Shown here one piece after another: positions 15,331-23,637 of a stretch of 46,235 nucleotides of DNA. Location of the stretch: positions 1 through 46,235 of the forward strand of contig DATINJ010000009.1 of NCBI GenBank assembly GCA_035474375.1, given 5' to 3'. Source of the stretch: JANNPJ01 sp035474375. Its GTDB lineage: Bacteria > Actinomycetota > Actinomycetes > Actinomycetales > Kineosporiaceae. Under the pieces are notes generated by a model. It worked only from the letters and a program-made list of their open reading frames with translations, made no database searches and had not been told where the DNA came from. Position 1 is the first letter of the stretch. Every line of letters starts with the position of its first letter. The position numbers and the translations under genes are program-made.

Positions 15331-16698
15331 ATGTATCGGGAGTGGGAACCGAAGATCTTTGCCGACCGCGGCGAGGCCGGCCGACAGCTGGCCGAGGTGC
15401 TGCGAAGCCGGGTGGGACCGGATGTGATCGTCCTTGGCCTGAGCCGAGGCGGAGTACCGGTGGCCTTCGAGGTGGCGCGAGCGCTGCGGGCGCCACTCGA
15501 TCTGATCGTGGTGGCTCGCCTGGGCATCCCGTCGCAGCCGGAGACGGCGCTGGGGGCCTTGGCCGAGGGCGGGATCCGGGTCATCGATCATCACATTGTC
15601 GAGTTGGCCATGGTGAGCCCGCACGAGATGGACGTCGTCGAACGGTACGAACGGATTCGGCTGAAGGAACGGGTGGAACGACTGCGCGGTGACCGGCCGG
15701 CGCCGTCGCTCGGCGGCCGGACCGTCGTCATTGTCGATGACGGGCTGGCCACCGGGTCCAGCGCCCGAGCCGCCTGTCAGGCCGCGCGTCGCCGAGGAGC
15801 CGGGCACCTCATTGTTGCGGTTCCGATCGCTTCCGAGGAGGGGTTGGCCGCGCTGACCGCGGACGCCGACGAGGTGGTCGCGCTCCGGACGCCGCGGGAC
15901 TTCATCAGCGTCGGCCATGTCTACCTGGACTTCGGTCAGACCGATGACGACGACGTGGTGAGGTTGCTGGCGGAGGCCAAAGGATTCCCGGCGAGCGAGA
16001 GCTTGCCCGCGCCGTTGCCGGCGGACCGCCCGGCGGTCCAGGTTCCGGTGCGCGAACTGGTCCTGCCGGCCGGGGTGCCGGTGGTGGGACGGCTGGCGGT
16101 GCCGGTGGGCGCCCGGGAGCTCGTGATTGTGGCTCATGCCAGCAGCCGGGAGCGGGACTCAGCACGCAGCCGGTACCTGAGCTGCAAATTGACCGATGCC
16201 GGCTTCGCGACCTTGCTGGTGGACCTGCTGACCAGAGACGAGGAGAGCCACGGAAACCGGTGCTTCGCCGTCCCTTTGCTGGCCCGCCGATTGCAGGCGG
16301 TGACCCGGACCGTGGCCGGGGATTTCGATCGAGTCGACTATCTGGGCTCCGACGTGGCGGCGGCGGTCGTCCTGGAGGCGGCCGCCGCACCGGAGGCCGA
16401 CGTCCAGGCCGTGGTCAGCCTCGGCGGCCGGCCCGACCTGGTAGCCCGGCTGGGGGCGCTGCGCGCCCGGACCCTGCTCATTGTCGGGGAGCAGGATTCC
16501 GCCGGCTTGAGGCTGAATCTTCAAGCCGCAGAACGGATGTCCTGCCCGTACCAGCTGGTGACGATCCCCGGAGCCGGGCACCGGTTCCGGGAGCCGGGCA
16601 CCCTCCGGGTCGCGGCGGCCCAGCTGTCCGCCTGGTTCCAGGCGCCGGGAGCGAGAAGCGACTGCCCGCCCTCGGCCGGTGCCGCGACGGCACCATGA
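15331..16698 (+). CDS. Phosphoribosyltransferase fused to alpha/beta-hydrolase domain
   Basis: 455 residues. Residues 1-225 are a type I phosphoribosyltransferase (LGLSRGGVPVAFEVARAL; PRPP loop VIVDDGLATGSS at 133-144). Residues 240-440 resemble a dienelactone-hydrolase-like alpha/beta hydrolase (ELVIVAHASSRERDSARSR; Asp389 in GEQDS; His417 in GAGHRF). At the nucleophile elbow I read YLGSDVAAAV, with Asp341 where related fusions have Ser in G-x-S-x-G. The domain may therefore be inactive or work differently. The same fusion occurs in mycobacterial DosR-regulated proteins such as Rv0571c. The ATG follows a strong GGAGGGAG. It is divergent from the Usp operon. Confidence 0.9.
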   Translation: MYREWEPKIFADRGEAGRQLAEVLRSRVGPDVIVLGLSRGGVPVAFEVARALRAPLDLIVVARLGIPSQPETALGALAEGGIRVIDHHIVELAMVSPHEMDVVERYERIRLKERVERLRGDRPAPSLGGRTVVIVDDGLATGSSARAACQAARRRGAGHLIVAVPIASEEGLAALTADADEVVALRTPRDFISVGHVYLDFGQTDDDDVVRLLAEAKGFPASESLPAPLPADRPAVQVPVRELVLPAGVPVVGRLAVPVGARELVIVAHASSRERDSARSRYLSCKLTDAGFATLLVDLLTRDEESHGNRCFAVPLLARRLQAVTRTVAGDFDRVDYLGSDVAAAVVLEAAAAPEADVQAVVSLGGRPDLVARLGALRARTLLIVGEQDSAGLRLNLQAAERMSCPYQLVTIPGAGHRFREPGTLRVAAAQLSAWFQAPGARSDCPPSAGAATAP

Positions 16699-16704
16699 AC
16701 CCGT

Positions 16705-18753
16705 TCAGGGCCAGGGGAGGGGAGCCGCCGATCCGTAGTACCAGCCCTGGCCGATGTCGCAGCCGATGGTCCGGACCCGTTCGTCCTGGGCCGGTGTTTC
16801 CACGCCCTCGGCGGTGACCACCAGGCCCAGGCTGTGCGCCAGGTCGACCAGGGTGGCCAGGATCTTCAGGTCGACCGCGTCCACCTCTCGTTCCGTTCCA
16901 AGCCCTTTCAGGAAGGTGCCGGCGAGCTTGAGTTCGTGCAGCGGGAATCGGCGCAGCGCGGCCAGATTGCTGTACCCGGTACCGAAGTCGTCCATCACGA
17001 TCCGGACCCCGGAATCGGCGAGCACTCGCAACGAGGCCAGCGGGCCAGGATCGCTGTCGTGCATGATCACGCTCTCGGTGATCTCGATCCGCAGTTGCTC
17101 CGGTGAGAGCTGGTTGCGATCCAGCGCTCGCCGGATGTCCTCGACGAACGTGGGTGAGTACAGCTGGCGCACGCTCGCGTTGATGTTCACCGTGGGCCAG
17201 GTGCTGCCGGCCAGATCCAGGCAGGCCTGGTCGAGTACCCAGCGGCCGATCGGGATGATCGCCGAGTTCTCCTCGGCGAGCCGGATGAACAGGTCCGGGG
17301 ACAGCTCGCCGAGCTGCGGGTGATTCCACCGCAGCAGAGCCTCCACGCTGTGCAGCCCACCGTCGTTCAGCCGGACCAGCGGCTGGTAGGCGAGGGCCAG
17401 CTCACCGCGTTCCACCACCCCCGGCAGATTCATCGCAATGGTGAAGTTGGTGAGTTGATGAGCTGTCCGGCGCGGATCGTGCGCCACCACCTGACCCCGG
17501 CCATCCTCCTTGGCGGCGTGCAAGGCGAGGTCGGCGGCTCGCAGCAACTCGTCGGCGTTGGCGTCCAGCACGGGCAGTTCGACCACACCGGCGCTGGCTC
17601 GCACGTGCACCGACTGCCGATCGTCGAGCTGGATCGGGCTGGCCAGCGCCGCGAGCAGATCTTCGGCTACCTGTTGCAGTCGACCGGCCTGGCCGGTGAG
17701 CAGGACGACGAATTCATCGCCGGCCAGCCGGGCGAGCAGCGCGGCGTGCTTGGCGGCGGTCTTGGCGAGCCGCCGGGCCACCGCGGTCAGTACCCGGTCC
17801 CCGACCAGGTGACCGCGGGAGTCGTTGACGAATTTGAAACCGTCCAAGTCCAGGAACAGGACGGCGATCTGGCCGCCGGCTTCGGGGCTGGCAATCGCGG
17901 CGTCCAACTGCTGAAGGAAGAGCGCGCGGTTCGGCAGCCCGGTCAGGCTGTCGTGAGTGGCTTCGTGAAGGAGTTGTTCCTGGAGCTGATGCCGTTCGGT
18001 GACGTCCTCCATCACCGCCACCTGGAACACCGGCTCGTCATCGGCACCGCGGACCAGCGAGACGCTCAGGTTGGTCCAGACGATGTGCCCGTCCTTGTGC
18101 AGGTAGCGCTTCTCGGTCCGGAACTCGTCAAGATCCCCGGCGACCAGCGCGGCGTAGTCCTGCCAGACCTGGGCGGCGTCGTCCTGGTGCATGAAGTCCT
18201 CGACCCGGCTGTTCTGGAACTCCGCCAGCGAGTAACCGAACATGCGCTGCAAGGCGTCGTTGGCGTCGAGAATTCGGCCGCTGGTGTCGCCGATCCCGAT
18301 ACCCACCGGAGCCTGGCCGAACAGCGCCCGGAATCGCGCCTCGGATTCCCGCAGGGCCACCGCGACCCGATCCCGGGCGATGATCGCGGCCTGATGGATG
18401 GCCTCCTGCTGGGCGAGTAGGCGCCGTTGCGTGGCCATTGAGTGACCGAACGTCAGGGCGGACTGAACCCGGGCGAGGATCTCGGCTTCCAGCGGAAGCC
18501 GCCCGACCAGCAGGACGGCATGCCAGACCACGGCGGGCGTGGTGGCATCCGCGTCGACCAGCATTCGGGCGAGTTCAGCCCCTAGCCGCTCGGCGGCAAG
18601 CGTGGAGGTCGGCACGGTCCCGGTGGCCCGGGCCAGCCGCTCGGACAGCCTGTCGGAGTCAGCACCGGCGCACGGCGGCACACCGGCCGAGGTCAACGCC
18701 TGATCCCAGGCCAGGATCAACGCTTCCAAATCAGCCGATGGCCGCAGCGTCAT
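16705..18753 (-). CDS. PAS-GGDEF-EAL cyclic-di-GMP signalling protein
   Basis: 682 residues. An N-terminal helical region of unknown fold (1-135) is followed by a PAS sensor (about 139-260, ESEARFRALFGQAPVGIGI), a diguanylate cyclase domain (about 262-425, active site AGDEF at 344-348) and an EAL phosphodiesterase domain (about 440-682). The EAL domain carries EALLRW at 471, EITES, DDFGTGYS and AEGVET. An allosteric RxxD inhibition site is not visible before AGDEF. Both catalytic domains keep key residues, so it may make or break c-di-GMP according to the PAS signal. There is no membrane segment. The ATG at 18753 overlaps the stop of the upstream methyltransferase by 4 bases, which fixes the start. 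Confidence 0.94.
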   Translation of the reverse strand: MTLRPSADLEALILAWDQALTSAGVPPCAGADSDRLSERLARATGTVPTSTLAAERLGAELARMLVDADATTPAVVWHAVLLVGRLPLEAEILARVQSALTFGHSMATQRRLLAQQEAIHQAAIIARDRVAVALRESEARFRALFGQAPVGIGIGDTSGRILDANDALQRMFGYSLAEFQNSRVEDFMHQDDAAQVWQDYAALVAGDLDEFRTEKRYLHKDGHIVWTNLSVSLVRGADDEPVFQVAVMEDVTERHQLQEQLLHEATHDSLTGLPNRALFLQQLDAAIASPEAGGQIAVLFLDLDGFKFVNDSRGHLVGDRVLTAVARRLAKTAAKHAALLARLAGDEFVVLLTGQAGRLQQVAEDLLAALASPIQLDDRQSVHVRASAGVVELPVLDANADELLRAADLALHAAKEDGRGQVVAHDPRRTAHQLTNFTIAMNLPGVVERGELALAYQPLVRLNDGGLHSVEALLRWNHPQLGELSPDLFIRLAEENSAIIPIGRWVLDQACLDLAGSTWPTVNINASVRQLYSPTFVEDIRRALDRNQLSPEQLRIEITESVIMHDSDPGPLASLRVLADSGVRIVMDDFGTGYSNLAALRRFPLHELKLAGTFLKGLGTEREVDAVDLKILATLVDLAHSLGLVVTAEGVETPAQDERVRTIGCDIGQGWYYGSAAPLPWP

Positions 18754-19562
18754 GGCTTTCGGCCGACCCCGGCCCACAGCGGGAATCGCTCCGGGTCCTG
18801 AACGTCCGCCGGCGCGACCGGCTGCCACAGCTCACCCAGCACCACGCCGGGCTCGACCAGGTCGAAGCCCGAGAACAAGGATTCCACTTCGGCCCGGCTA
18901 CGCATTGTCATCGGGGTCGCGGTCTGCCGGTACAGGTTCCGGTGGAACTCGGTGAGCTCAGAGGGGTGCAACTCGTGGGTGGCGTGCGAGAGCGCCAGGT
19001 AGCTGCCCGGGGCAAGGGCGTCCCGGAAGGCGCCGATCACCTCTGCGGGCGCGGCGTCGTCGTCGACGAAGTGCAGGAGCGCGACCAGCAGGAGGGCGAT
19101 CGGCTGATCGAAATCCAGGTGCTGGGTGACCGCCGGCTCGCACAGCAGCTTCTCCGGCTGGCGGAAGTCGCCGGACACGACGATCGCATCCGGGTTCCCC
19201 ATCAGGATCGCCTCGCTGTGCGCCACGGCTACCGGGTCGATGTCCACGTAGACGACGCGCGCGCCCGGGGCCAGTTCCTGAGCCACCTCGTGCACGTTTC
19301 CTACCGTCGGAATCCCCGAACCGATATCCAGAAACTGCCGAACACCCTGTCCAACAAGATAAGTCACGGCCCGACGGAGGAACGCGCGGTTGGATTTCAT
19401 GATCAGTGGAAGGTCCGGCCAGTCCTTCATCGCCTGCTCGGCCATCTCCCGGTCCGAGCTGAAGTTGTGAAAGCCGCCGAGATAGAAGTCATAGACCCGC
19501 GAGGCGCTCGGGCGGCTCAGGTCGATTCCATCGGTCACCCAGGAAGGACGCGTCACGGCCAC
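18750..19562 (-). CDS. SAM-dependent methyltransferase, PF04672 (DUF574) family, second copy
   Basis: 270 residues, paralogous to the protein at 10959-11774. It has SASRVYDFYLGGFHNFSSDRE, motif I VRQFLDIGSGIPTVGNVH and VVYVDIDPVAVAHSEAIL. It starts at GTG 19562; the ribosome site is weak. Its stop overlaps the start of the c-di-GMP gene, so the two are co-translated. A methyltransferase feeding a c-di-GMP enzyme suggests a shared signalling task, but no substrate is known. The 291-base gap to the importer operon holds its promoter. Confidence 0.92.
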   Translation of the reverse strand: MAVTRPSWVTDGIDLSRPSASRVYDFYLGGFHNFSSDREMAEQAMKDWPDLPLIMKSNRAFLRRAVTYLVGQGVRQFLDIGSGIPTVGNVHEVAQELAPGARVVYVDIDPVAVAHSEAILMGNPDAIVVSGDFRQPEKLLCEPAVTQHLDFDQPIALLLVALLHFVDDDAAPAEVIGAFRDALAPGSYLALSHATHELHPSELTEFHRNLYRQTATPMTMRSRAEVESLFSGFDLVEPGVVLGELWQPVAPADVQDPERFPLWAGVGRKP

Positions 19563-19736
19563 TCACCCATCAAGTCGGGCGCCCCGGCCAGCCCGGCTGC
19601 GCAAAACGGGCAAGACCGCACTCGTCAGGCGCACGCCCGCGACAGTACGGACATAGTCGGTCTGCGAGTGAGGATGCCGGAGTGAGAAAAGTAGCAGAGG
19701 GCATCATATGCCGATCAAGGGGGCGGACCCACTGGA

Positions 19737-19758
19737 ATCAATTTCGATCGAAGTTGAT
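19737..19758. promoter_or_regulatory. 22-base palindrome upstream of the BMP-type importer (candidate operator)
   Basis: The halves ATCAATTTCGA and TCGAAGTTGAT pair at 10 of 11 positions around a TCGATCGA core. A smaller palindrome, GGCAT-CAT-ATGCC, lies at 19700-19712. Both are in the 291-base gap between the divergent methyltransferase and the importer, 95-154 bases upstream of the importer start. A local repressor is the natural reader, but none is encoded beside it. Confidence 0.45.
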
Positions 19759-19853
19759 CTGTCTCGGCGCGGCGGCGAGGGTGCGAGCTGCGATGCCCGA
19801 TGCGAGATGATTCGCAAGTCCGACGCACCGGGGTCAGATCGAAAGGACCATTC

Positions 19854-20960
19854 GTGAGAAGTCTCGCCAACCGCGGCGGGTGGGGCGCGTTCGTCGCGGT
19901 CACCGGTCTCGGCCTAGCCCTCTCGGCCTGTGCCAGCAACGGCGACACCGCTACGCCGGCCGCGTCGTCGGTGTCGTCGGGGACCCCCGCTGCGGCGGCG
20001 GGCACCGTTCCGCCCGGTGAACCGGACGTCAACGGTGACGGCAAGGTCGTGATCGGCGTCCTCAGTCCGGGAGACGTCAACGACCACGGGTACTACGAGA
20101 GCTTCGTGACCTCGGCGGAGGCGTTCGCGACGGCCAAGGGCTGGTCGGTGATCAAACGTGGCAGCGTCGCTCCGACCGATGCGTTGAACGCTGCCCGCGC
20201 GCTGTGCGCCCAGAAGGTCGACCTGGTCGCCCTGGGTGCTGCCGACCTGGCCGATGCCATCCCAGCCTCCGAGGATCCGGTCTGTGCGAAGACCGCCTGG
20301 TACGTGCCGTCCTCGCAGAACATCGATCAGACGCCGAAGATCTTCCTGTCCTCCGATGTTCCGGACCAGAGCATGCTGGCCGCAGGGTACGCGGCCGGGT
20401 TGGTGATGCAGGCGAAGAAGTCGACGAAGGCCGGATTCATCGCCGGCCCCGAGGCGGACTACAGCGTTGCCGCCGCGAACGGATTCACCGCCGGGATTCG
20501 CGAATTGATCCCGGACGCCAAGGTCCTTCGCACCTATATCGGCGACGCCAACGACCCGGCCAAGGGCAAGGAGGCGGCCCAGGCTCAGATCAGTCAGTCG
20601 GTCTCCGTCCTCTATCCGTACCTCGGTGGCGCAACGGATGCGGTCACCACGCTGGCCAACGCCTCCGGGGTGGAGGCGCTCACCCCAGGTACCGATCGGT
20701 GCGACTCCACCGCCCCGAAATACGCCATCTCCGTGCTGTTCAGCCCGGGGGACTACTTCGAGTCGGCCTTGAAGCAGTTCGCGAACGGCACGCTGGGAAT
20801 GGGCATCACGAAGGTGTGGCAACTCGGTGCCGACCCGTACCCGACGGTCAAATTGTGCAACGGTTCGCCGGAGCAGAACGCCAAGCTGGCCGACTTCATG
20901 AAGAAGATCGGCAGCGGCGAACTGGACACCTCGGCAGAGGTCGCGCGGCTGGGCAAATGA
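19854..20960 (+). CDS. BMP-family ABC transporter substrate-binding lipoprotein
   Basis: 368 residues. The GTG at 19854 is chosen because AAAGGA lies 6 bases upstream and it gives a proper lipoprotein signal: an Arg-containing start, a hydrophobic stretch and lipobox LSAC before the acylated Cys. The mature part follows the basic membrane protein (Bmp/PnrA/Med) pattern (IGVLSPGDVNDHGYYESF, DVPDQSMLAAGYAAGLV, ISVLFSPGDYFESAL). Characterised members bind purine nucleosides. It captures ligand at the outer face of the membrane for the ATPase and two permeases that follow, all joined by 4-base overlaps. Confidence 0.92.
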   Translation: MRSLANRGGWGAFVAVTGLGLALSACASNGDTATPAASSVSSGTPAAAAGTVPPGEPDVNGDGKVVIGVLSPGDVNDHGYYESFVTSAEAFATAKGWSVIKRGSVAPTDALNAARALCAQKVDLVALGAADLADAIPASEDPVCAKTAWYVPSSQNIDQTPKIFLSSDVPDQSMLAAGYAAGLVMQAKKSTKAGFIAGPEADYSVAAANGFTAGIRELIPDAKVLRTYIGDANDPAKGKEAAQAQISQSVSVLYPYLGGATDAVTTLANASGVEALTPGTDRCDSTAPKYAISVLFSPGDYFESALKQFANGTLGMGITKVWQLGADPYPTVKLCNGSPEQNAKLADFMKKIGSGELDTSAEVARLGK

Positions 20961-22534
20961 ACCAAACCGCCGATCGCATGGCAGCGGCCCCCGCCCTATC
21001 GGTCAGCGGGGTGAGCAAGCGTTACGGTCCGGTTATCGCTTGTGACGCCGTGGATCTCACCGTGAACCGCGGCGAGATCCACGGTCTGCTCGGCGAAAAC
21101 GGCGCCGGCAAGACCACCTTGATGAAGATCTTGCTCGGTCTCGTGCAGCGCGACGCCGGCACCATCGCTGTGCACGGGGTCACGACCGAGATCACCAGCC
21201 CGCAGCAGGCTGTCACCCTCGGCCTGGGGATGGTGCATCAGCATTTCAGCCTGATCGAGCCGCTGACGGTCTGGGAGAACATCAGCCTCGGCGATGTCGG
21301 CCGGATCGACCGCACGGCGATCTGCGCCCAGGTTGACGAGGTGGCGGCCCGCTATCGGCTGCCGATCGACCCGACCGCCCGGGTGAGCACGCTGTCGCCG
21401 GGCCAGCGGCAGCGCGTCGAGCTGATCAAGTGCTTACGCCGCGACCCATCGGTGCTGATCCTGGACGAGCCCACCTCGGTGCTCACCCAGGCCGAATCGG
21501 CGGAACTGTTCAGCGTGCTTCGTCGGGTGGTGAAGTCGGAAGACCGCGCCGTCATTCTGATCAGCCACAAGCTGAGCGAAGTGATCTCGGCGACCGACCG
21601 GGTCACGCTGCTACGCCACGGTCGGGTCGTCCATCAGGGTGTGACCGCGACCACGACAGTGTCGGAACTCGCCCGCCGGATGGTCGGTCGCGAGGTTTCC
21701 CTCTCGGTCGACGGGGCTGCCCTCGGCGTGCTGCCGGTCGGCCGACCCGACAGTGTCCCGGTCGCCGCGGCGGCACCGAGCACTCCCGATCCGGCGGTCG
21801 CTCCGGCGCTGCGATTGCGGCGGCTGAGCTTCGAGGGCGGTGTCGGGCTCGGGCCGATCGACCTGGACGTCGCTCCCGGTGAGATCGTCGGTCTCTACGG
21901 TGTCGAAGGCAATGGGCAGAGCCTGCTCGACGCGATCCTGTCCGGGCTCGCGGTTCCGAGCGCGGGCACGATCGAGATTGGCGGCCGGGTGATCGACCTG
22001 CGCCGGCCCGGCGCGCTCACCCGGGGCGGGCTCGGCATCATCCCCGAGGACCGGTACCGCAGTGGCGTCGTCCTCGATCTGAGCGTCGCCGAGAACCTGA
22101 TGCTGAAGTCACTCGGCGAGGTCAGTGGCCGGGCCTTCGTCAGTCGGGCGAAGCTGAATCGGCGGGCGCGGCAATTGATCAAGGACTTCGCGATCGCCAC
22201 ACCCAGCCCGGACACGCCGCTGCGCCGGCTCTCCGGCGGCAACCAGCAGCGGGTCGTGCTGGCCCGCGAGTTGTCTTCACGGCCAAGGGTTCTGGTGGCC
22301 GCGCAGCCGACGCACGGGCTGGATGTCGGGGCGACTGCGCAGATGTACCAGCGACTTCGGATGGTCGCTGCGGACGGCGTCGGCGTGCTGCTGGTGACGA
22401 CCGAGCTGGAAGAAGTGCTGACCCTGGCGTCCCGGATCGCGGTGCTCTCCCGAGGGAAGATCACCGGACTGGTGCCGGTCGAAGAAGCCAGCCCGGAGCG
22501 GCTCGGCCTCCTGGTCGGCGGCATGGCCGGATGA
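20957..22534 (+). CDS. ABC transporter ATP-binding protein (two nucleotide-binding domains, nucleoside/sugar class)
   Basis: 525 residues starting at the ATG that overlaps the previous stop; longer upstream reading in this frame is non-coding. Domain 1 has a normal Walker A (GENGAGKTT), signature LSPGQRQR and Walker B (LILDEPTS). Domain 2 has the degenerate Walker A GVEGNGQS with signature LSGGNQQR and LVAAQPTHGLDVGA. That asymmetry is typical of nucleoside and simple-sugar importers of the BMP type. It energises the two permeases encoded next. Confidence 0.95.
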   Translation: MNQTADRMAAAPALSVSGVSKRYGPVIACDAVDLTVNRGEIHGLLGENGAGKTTLMKILLGLVQRDAGTIAVHGVTTEITSPQQAVTLGLGMVHQHFSLIEPLTVWENISLGDVGRIDRTAICAQVDEVAARYRLPIDPTARVSTLSPGQRQRVELIKCLRRDPSVLILDEPTSVLTQAESAELFSVLRRVVKSEDRAVILISHKLSEVISATDRVTLLRHGRVVHQGVTATTTVSELARRMVGREVSLSVDGAALGVLPVGRPDSVPVAAAAPSTPDPAVAPALRLRRLSFEGGVGLGPIDLDVAPGEIVGLYGVEGNGQSLLDAILSGLAVPSAGTIEIGGRVIDLRRPGALTRGGLGIIPEDRYRSGVVLDLSVAENLMLKSLGEVSGRAFVSRAKLNRRARQLIKDFAIATPSPDTPLRRLSGGNQQRVVLARELSSRPRVLVAAQPTHGLDVGATAQMYQRLRMVAADGVGVLLVTTELEEVLTLASRIAVLSRGKITGLVPVEEASPERLGLLVGGMAG

Positions 22535-23637
22535 ATCGCTCACCCGGCTGGACCGTCGCGCTTGCCATTGGATTGAGTGTGTTTCTGGCGCTTGGGCTTT
22601 CGGCGGCTCTGATCGCGGTCACGGGGTTCTCGCCAGGCGCTGCCCGGACGGCGATCTACACCGGCAGTCTCGGCAGCGCGGCGGCAATCAGCTCGACCCT
22701 GCTGTACACCGCGCCGCTGCTGCTGGTCGCCCTCGGAACCTGCGTGAGCTCCCGGGCCGGAGTGTTCAACATCGGGCAGGAAGGCCAGGTGCTGATCGGT
22801 GCGCTGGCCGGCGCCTGGGTGGGCCTGCGGCTGGCGATCGGTGGGCCGGTTCTCCAGGTGCTGGTTCTGCTGGCCGCGGCGATCGGCGGCGGGCTCTGGG
22901 CCGGGCTGAGCGCCGTGATGTATCGCTGGCGCGGGGTGAACATCGTGGTCAGTACCCTGCTGATGACCTTCATCGCGGCGCAGCTGATCCATTTCTCGGT
23001 AGCGATGCCGTGGTTCCTGCAGCAGTCCCGCGGAACCAAGCTGGTGGTCGCGGCACAATCCAACCAGTTGCCGGCCGGCGCGCTGCTCGGCTCGATCGGC
23101 CGTTACCCGAATCTCCAGGTCAACACCGGGTTGCTGATCGCCGCCGGGCTGACGGTGATGATCGCGGTGGCGCTGGCCCATACCCGGTGGGGCTTCCAGC
23201 TGAAGGTCGTCGGGCTGAGCCCAGGAGCGGCCCGGCATTCGGGCATTCGGATCGCTCGGGTGTCCGGGCTGGCCTTGGTGTTGTCCGGCGCCTTCTCCGG
23301 TCTGGCCGGCGCCGTTCTGCTCACCAGTCCGATCGGCACCCATCGGCTTCAGCCCGGACTGTCCGGCAGTATCGGGTGGGACGGTCTGCTCGTCGCGCTG
23401 GTCGCCCGCAACCGTCCGATGTTGTGCGTCCCGATCGCATTCCTGTTCGGTGTGCTGCGGGCCGGGGGGAATTTCCTTTCCGCCACCGGGGTGCCCTTCT
23501 ATCTGGTGGACGTGGTGAAGTCGCTCCTCGTCCTGGCTCTTGTCGTGCCCCCGGTGGCGGCCCAGGAGATCGATCGCCGGCGGCTGCGCCGGCGCCTGCA
23601 CGGGTCCGGTCTTGCTCCGGTGCAGGGGGCCGGATGA
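22531..23637 (+). CDS. ABC transporter permease (nucleoside class), first subunit
   Basis: 368 residues with about 9-10 membrane segments. SRAGVFNIGQEGQVLIGALAGAWVG is the conserved cytoplasmic-face motif of the branched-chain/nucleoside permease family (BPD_transp_2). It overlaps the ATPase gene by 4 bases and the second permease by 4 bases, and forms half of the membrane channel of the importer. Confidence 0.94.
   Translation: MNRSPGWTVALAIGLSVFLALGLSAALIAVTGFSPGAARTAIYTGSLGSAAAISSTLLYTAPLLLVALGTCVSSRAGVFNIGQEGQVLIGALAGAWVGLRLAIGGPVLQVLVLLAAAIGGGLWAGLSAVMYRWRGVNIVVSTLLMTFIAAQLIHFSVAMPWFLQQSRGTKLVVAAQSNQLPAGALLGSIGRYPNLQVNTGLLIAAGLTVMIAVALAHTRWGFQLKVVGLSPGAARHSGIRIARVSGLALVLSGAFSGLAGAVLLTSPIGTHRLQPGLSGSIGWDGLLVALVARNRPMLCVPIAFLFGVLRAGGNFLSATGVPFYLVDVVKSLLVLALVVPPVAAQEIDRRRLRRRLHGSGLAPVQGAG

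Noticed and set aside
17054..17065. GTGCATGATCAC inside the c-di-GMP gene, matching the arm end of the 1164-1310 repeats
   Set aside because: Only 12 bases match and no partner arm is present; it encodes a conserved part of the EAL domain.
20204..20956. N-terminal extension of the ABC ATPase frame
   Set aside because: The frame is open upstream but is out of frame with the lipoprotein gene that occupies this DNA; the ATG at 20957 overlaps its stop as in the rest of the operon.
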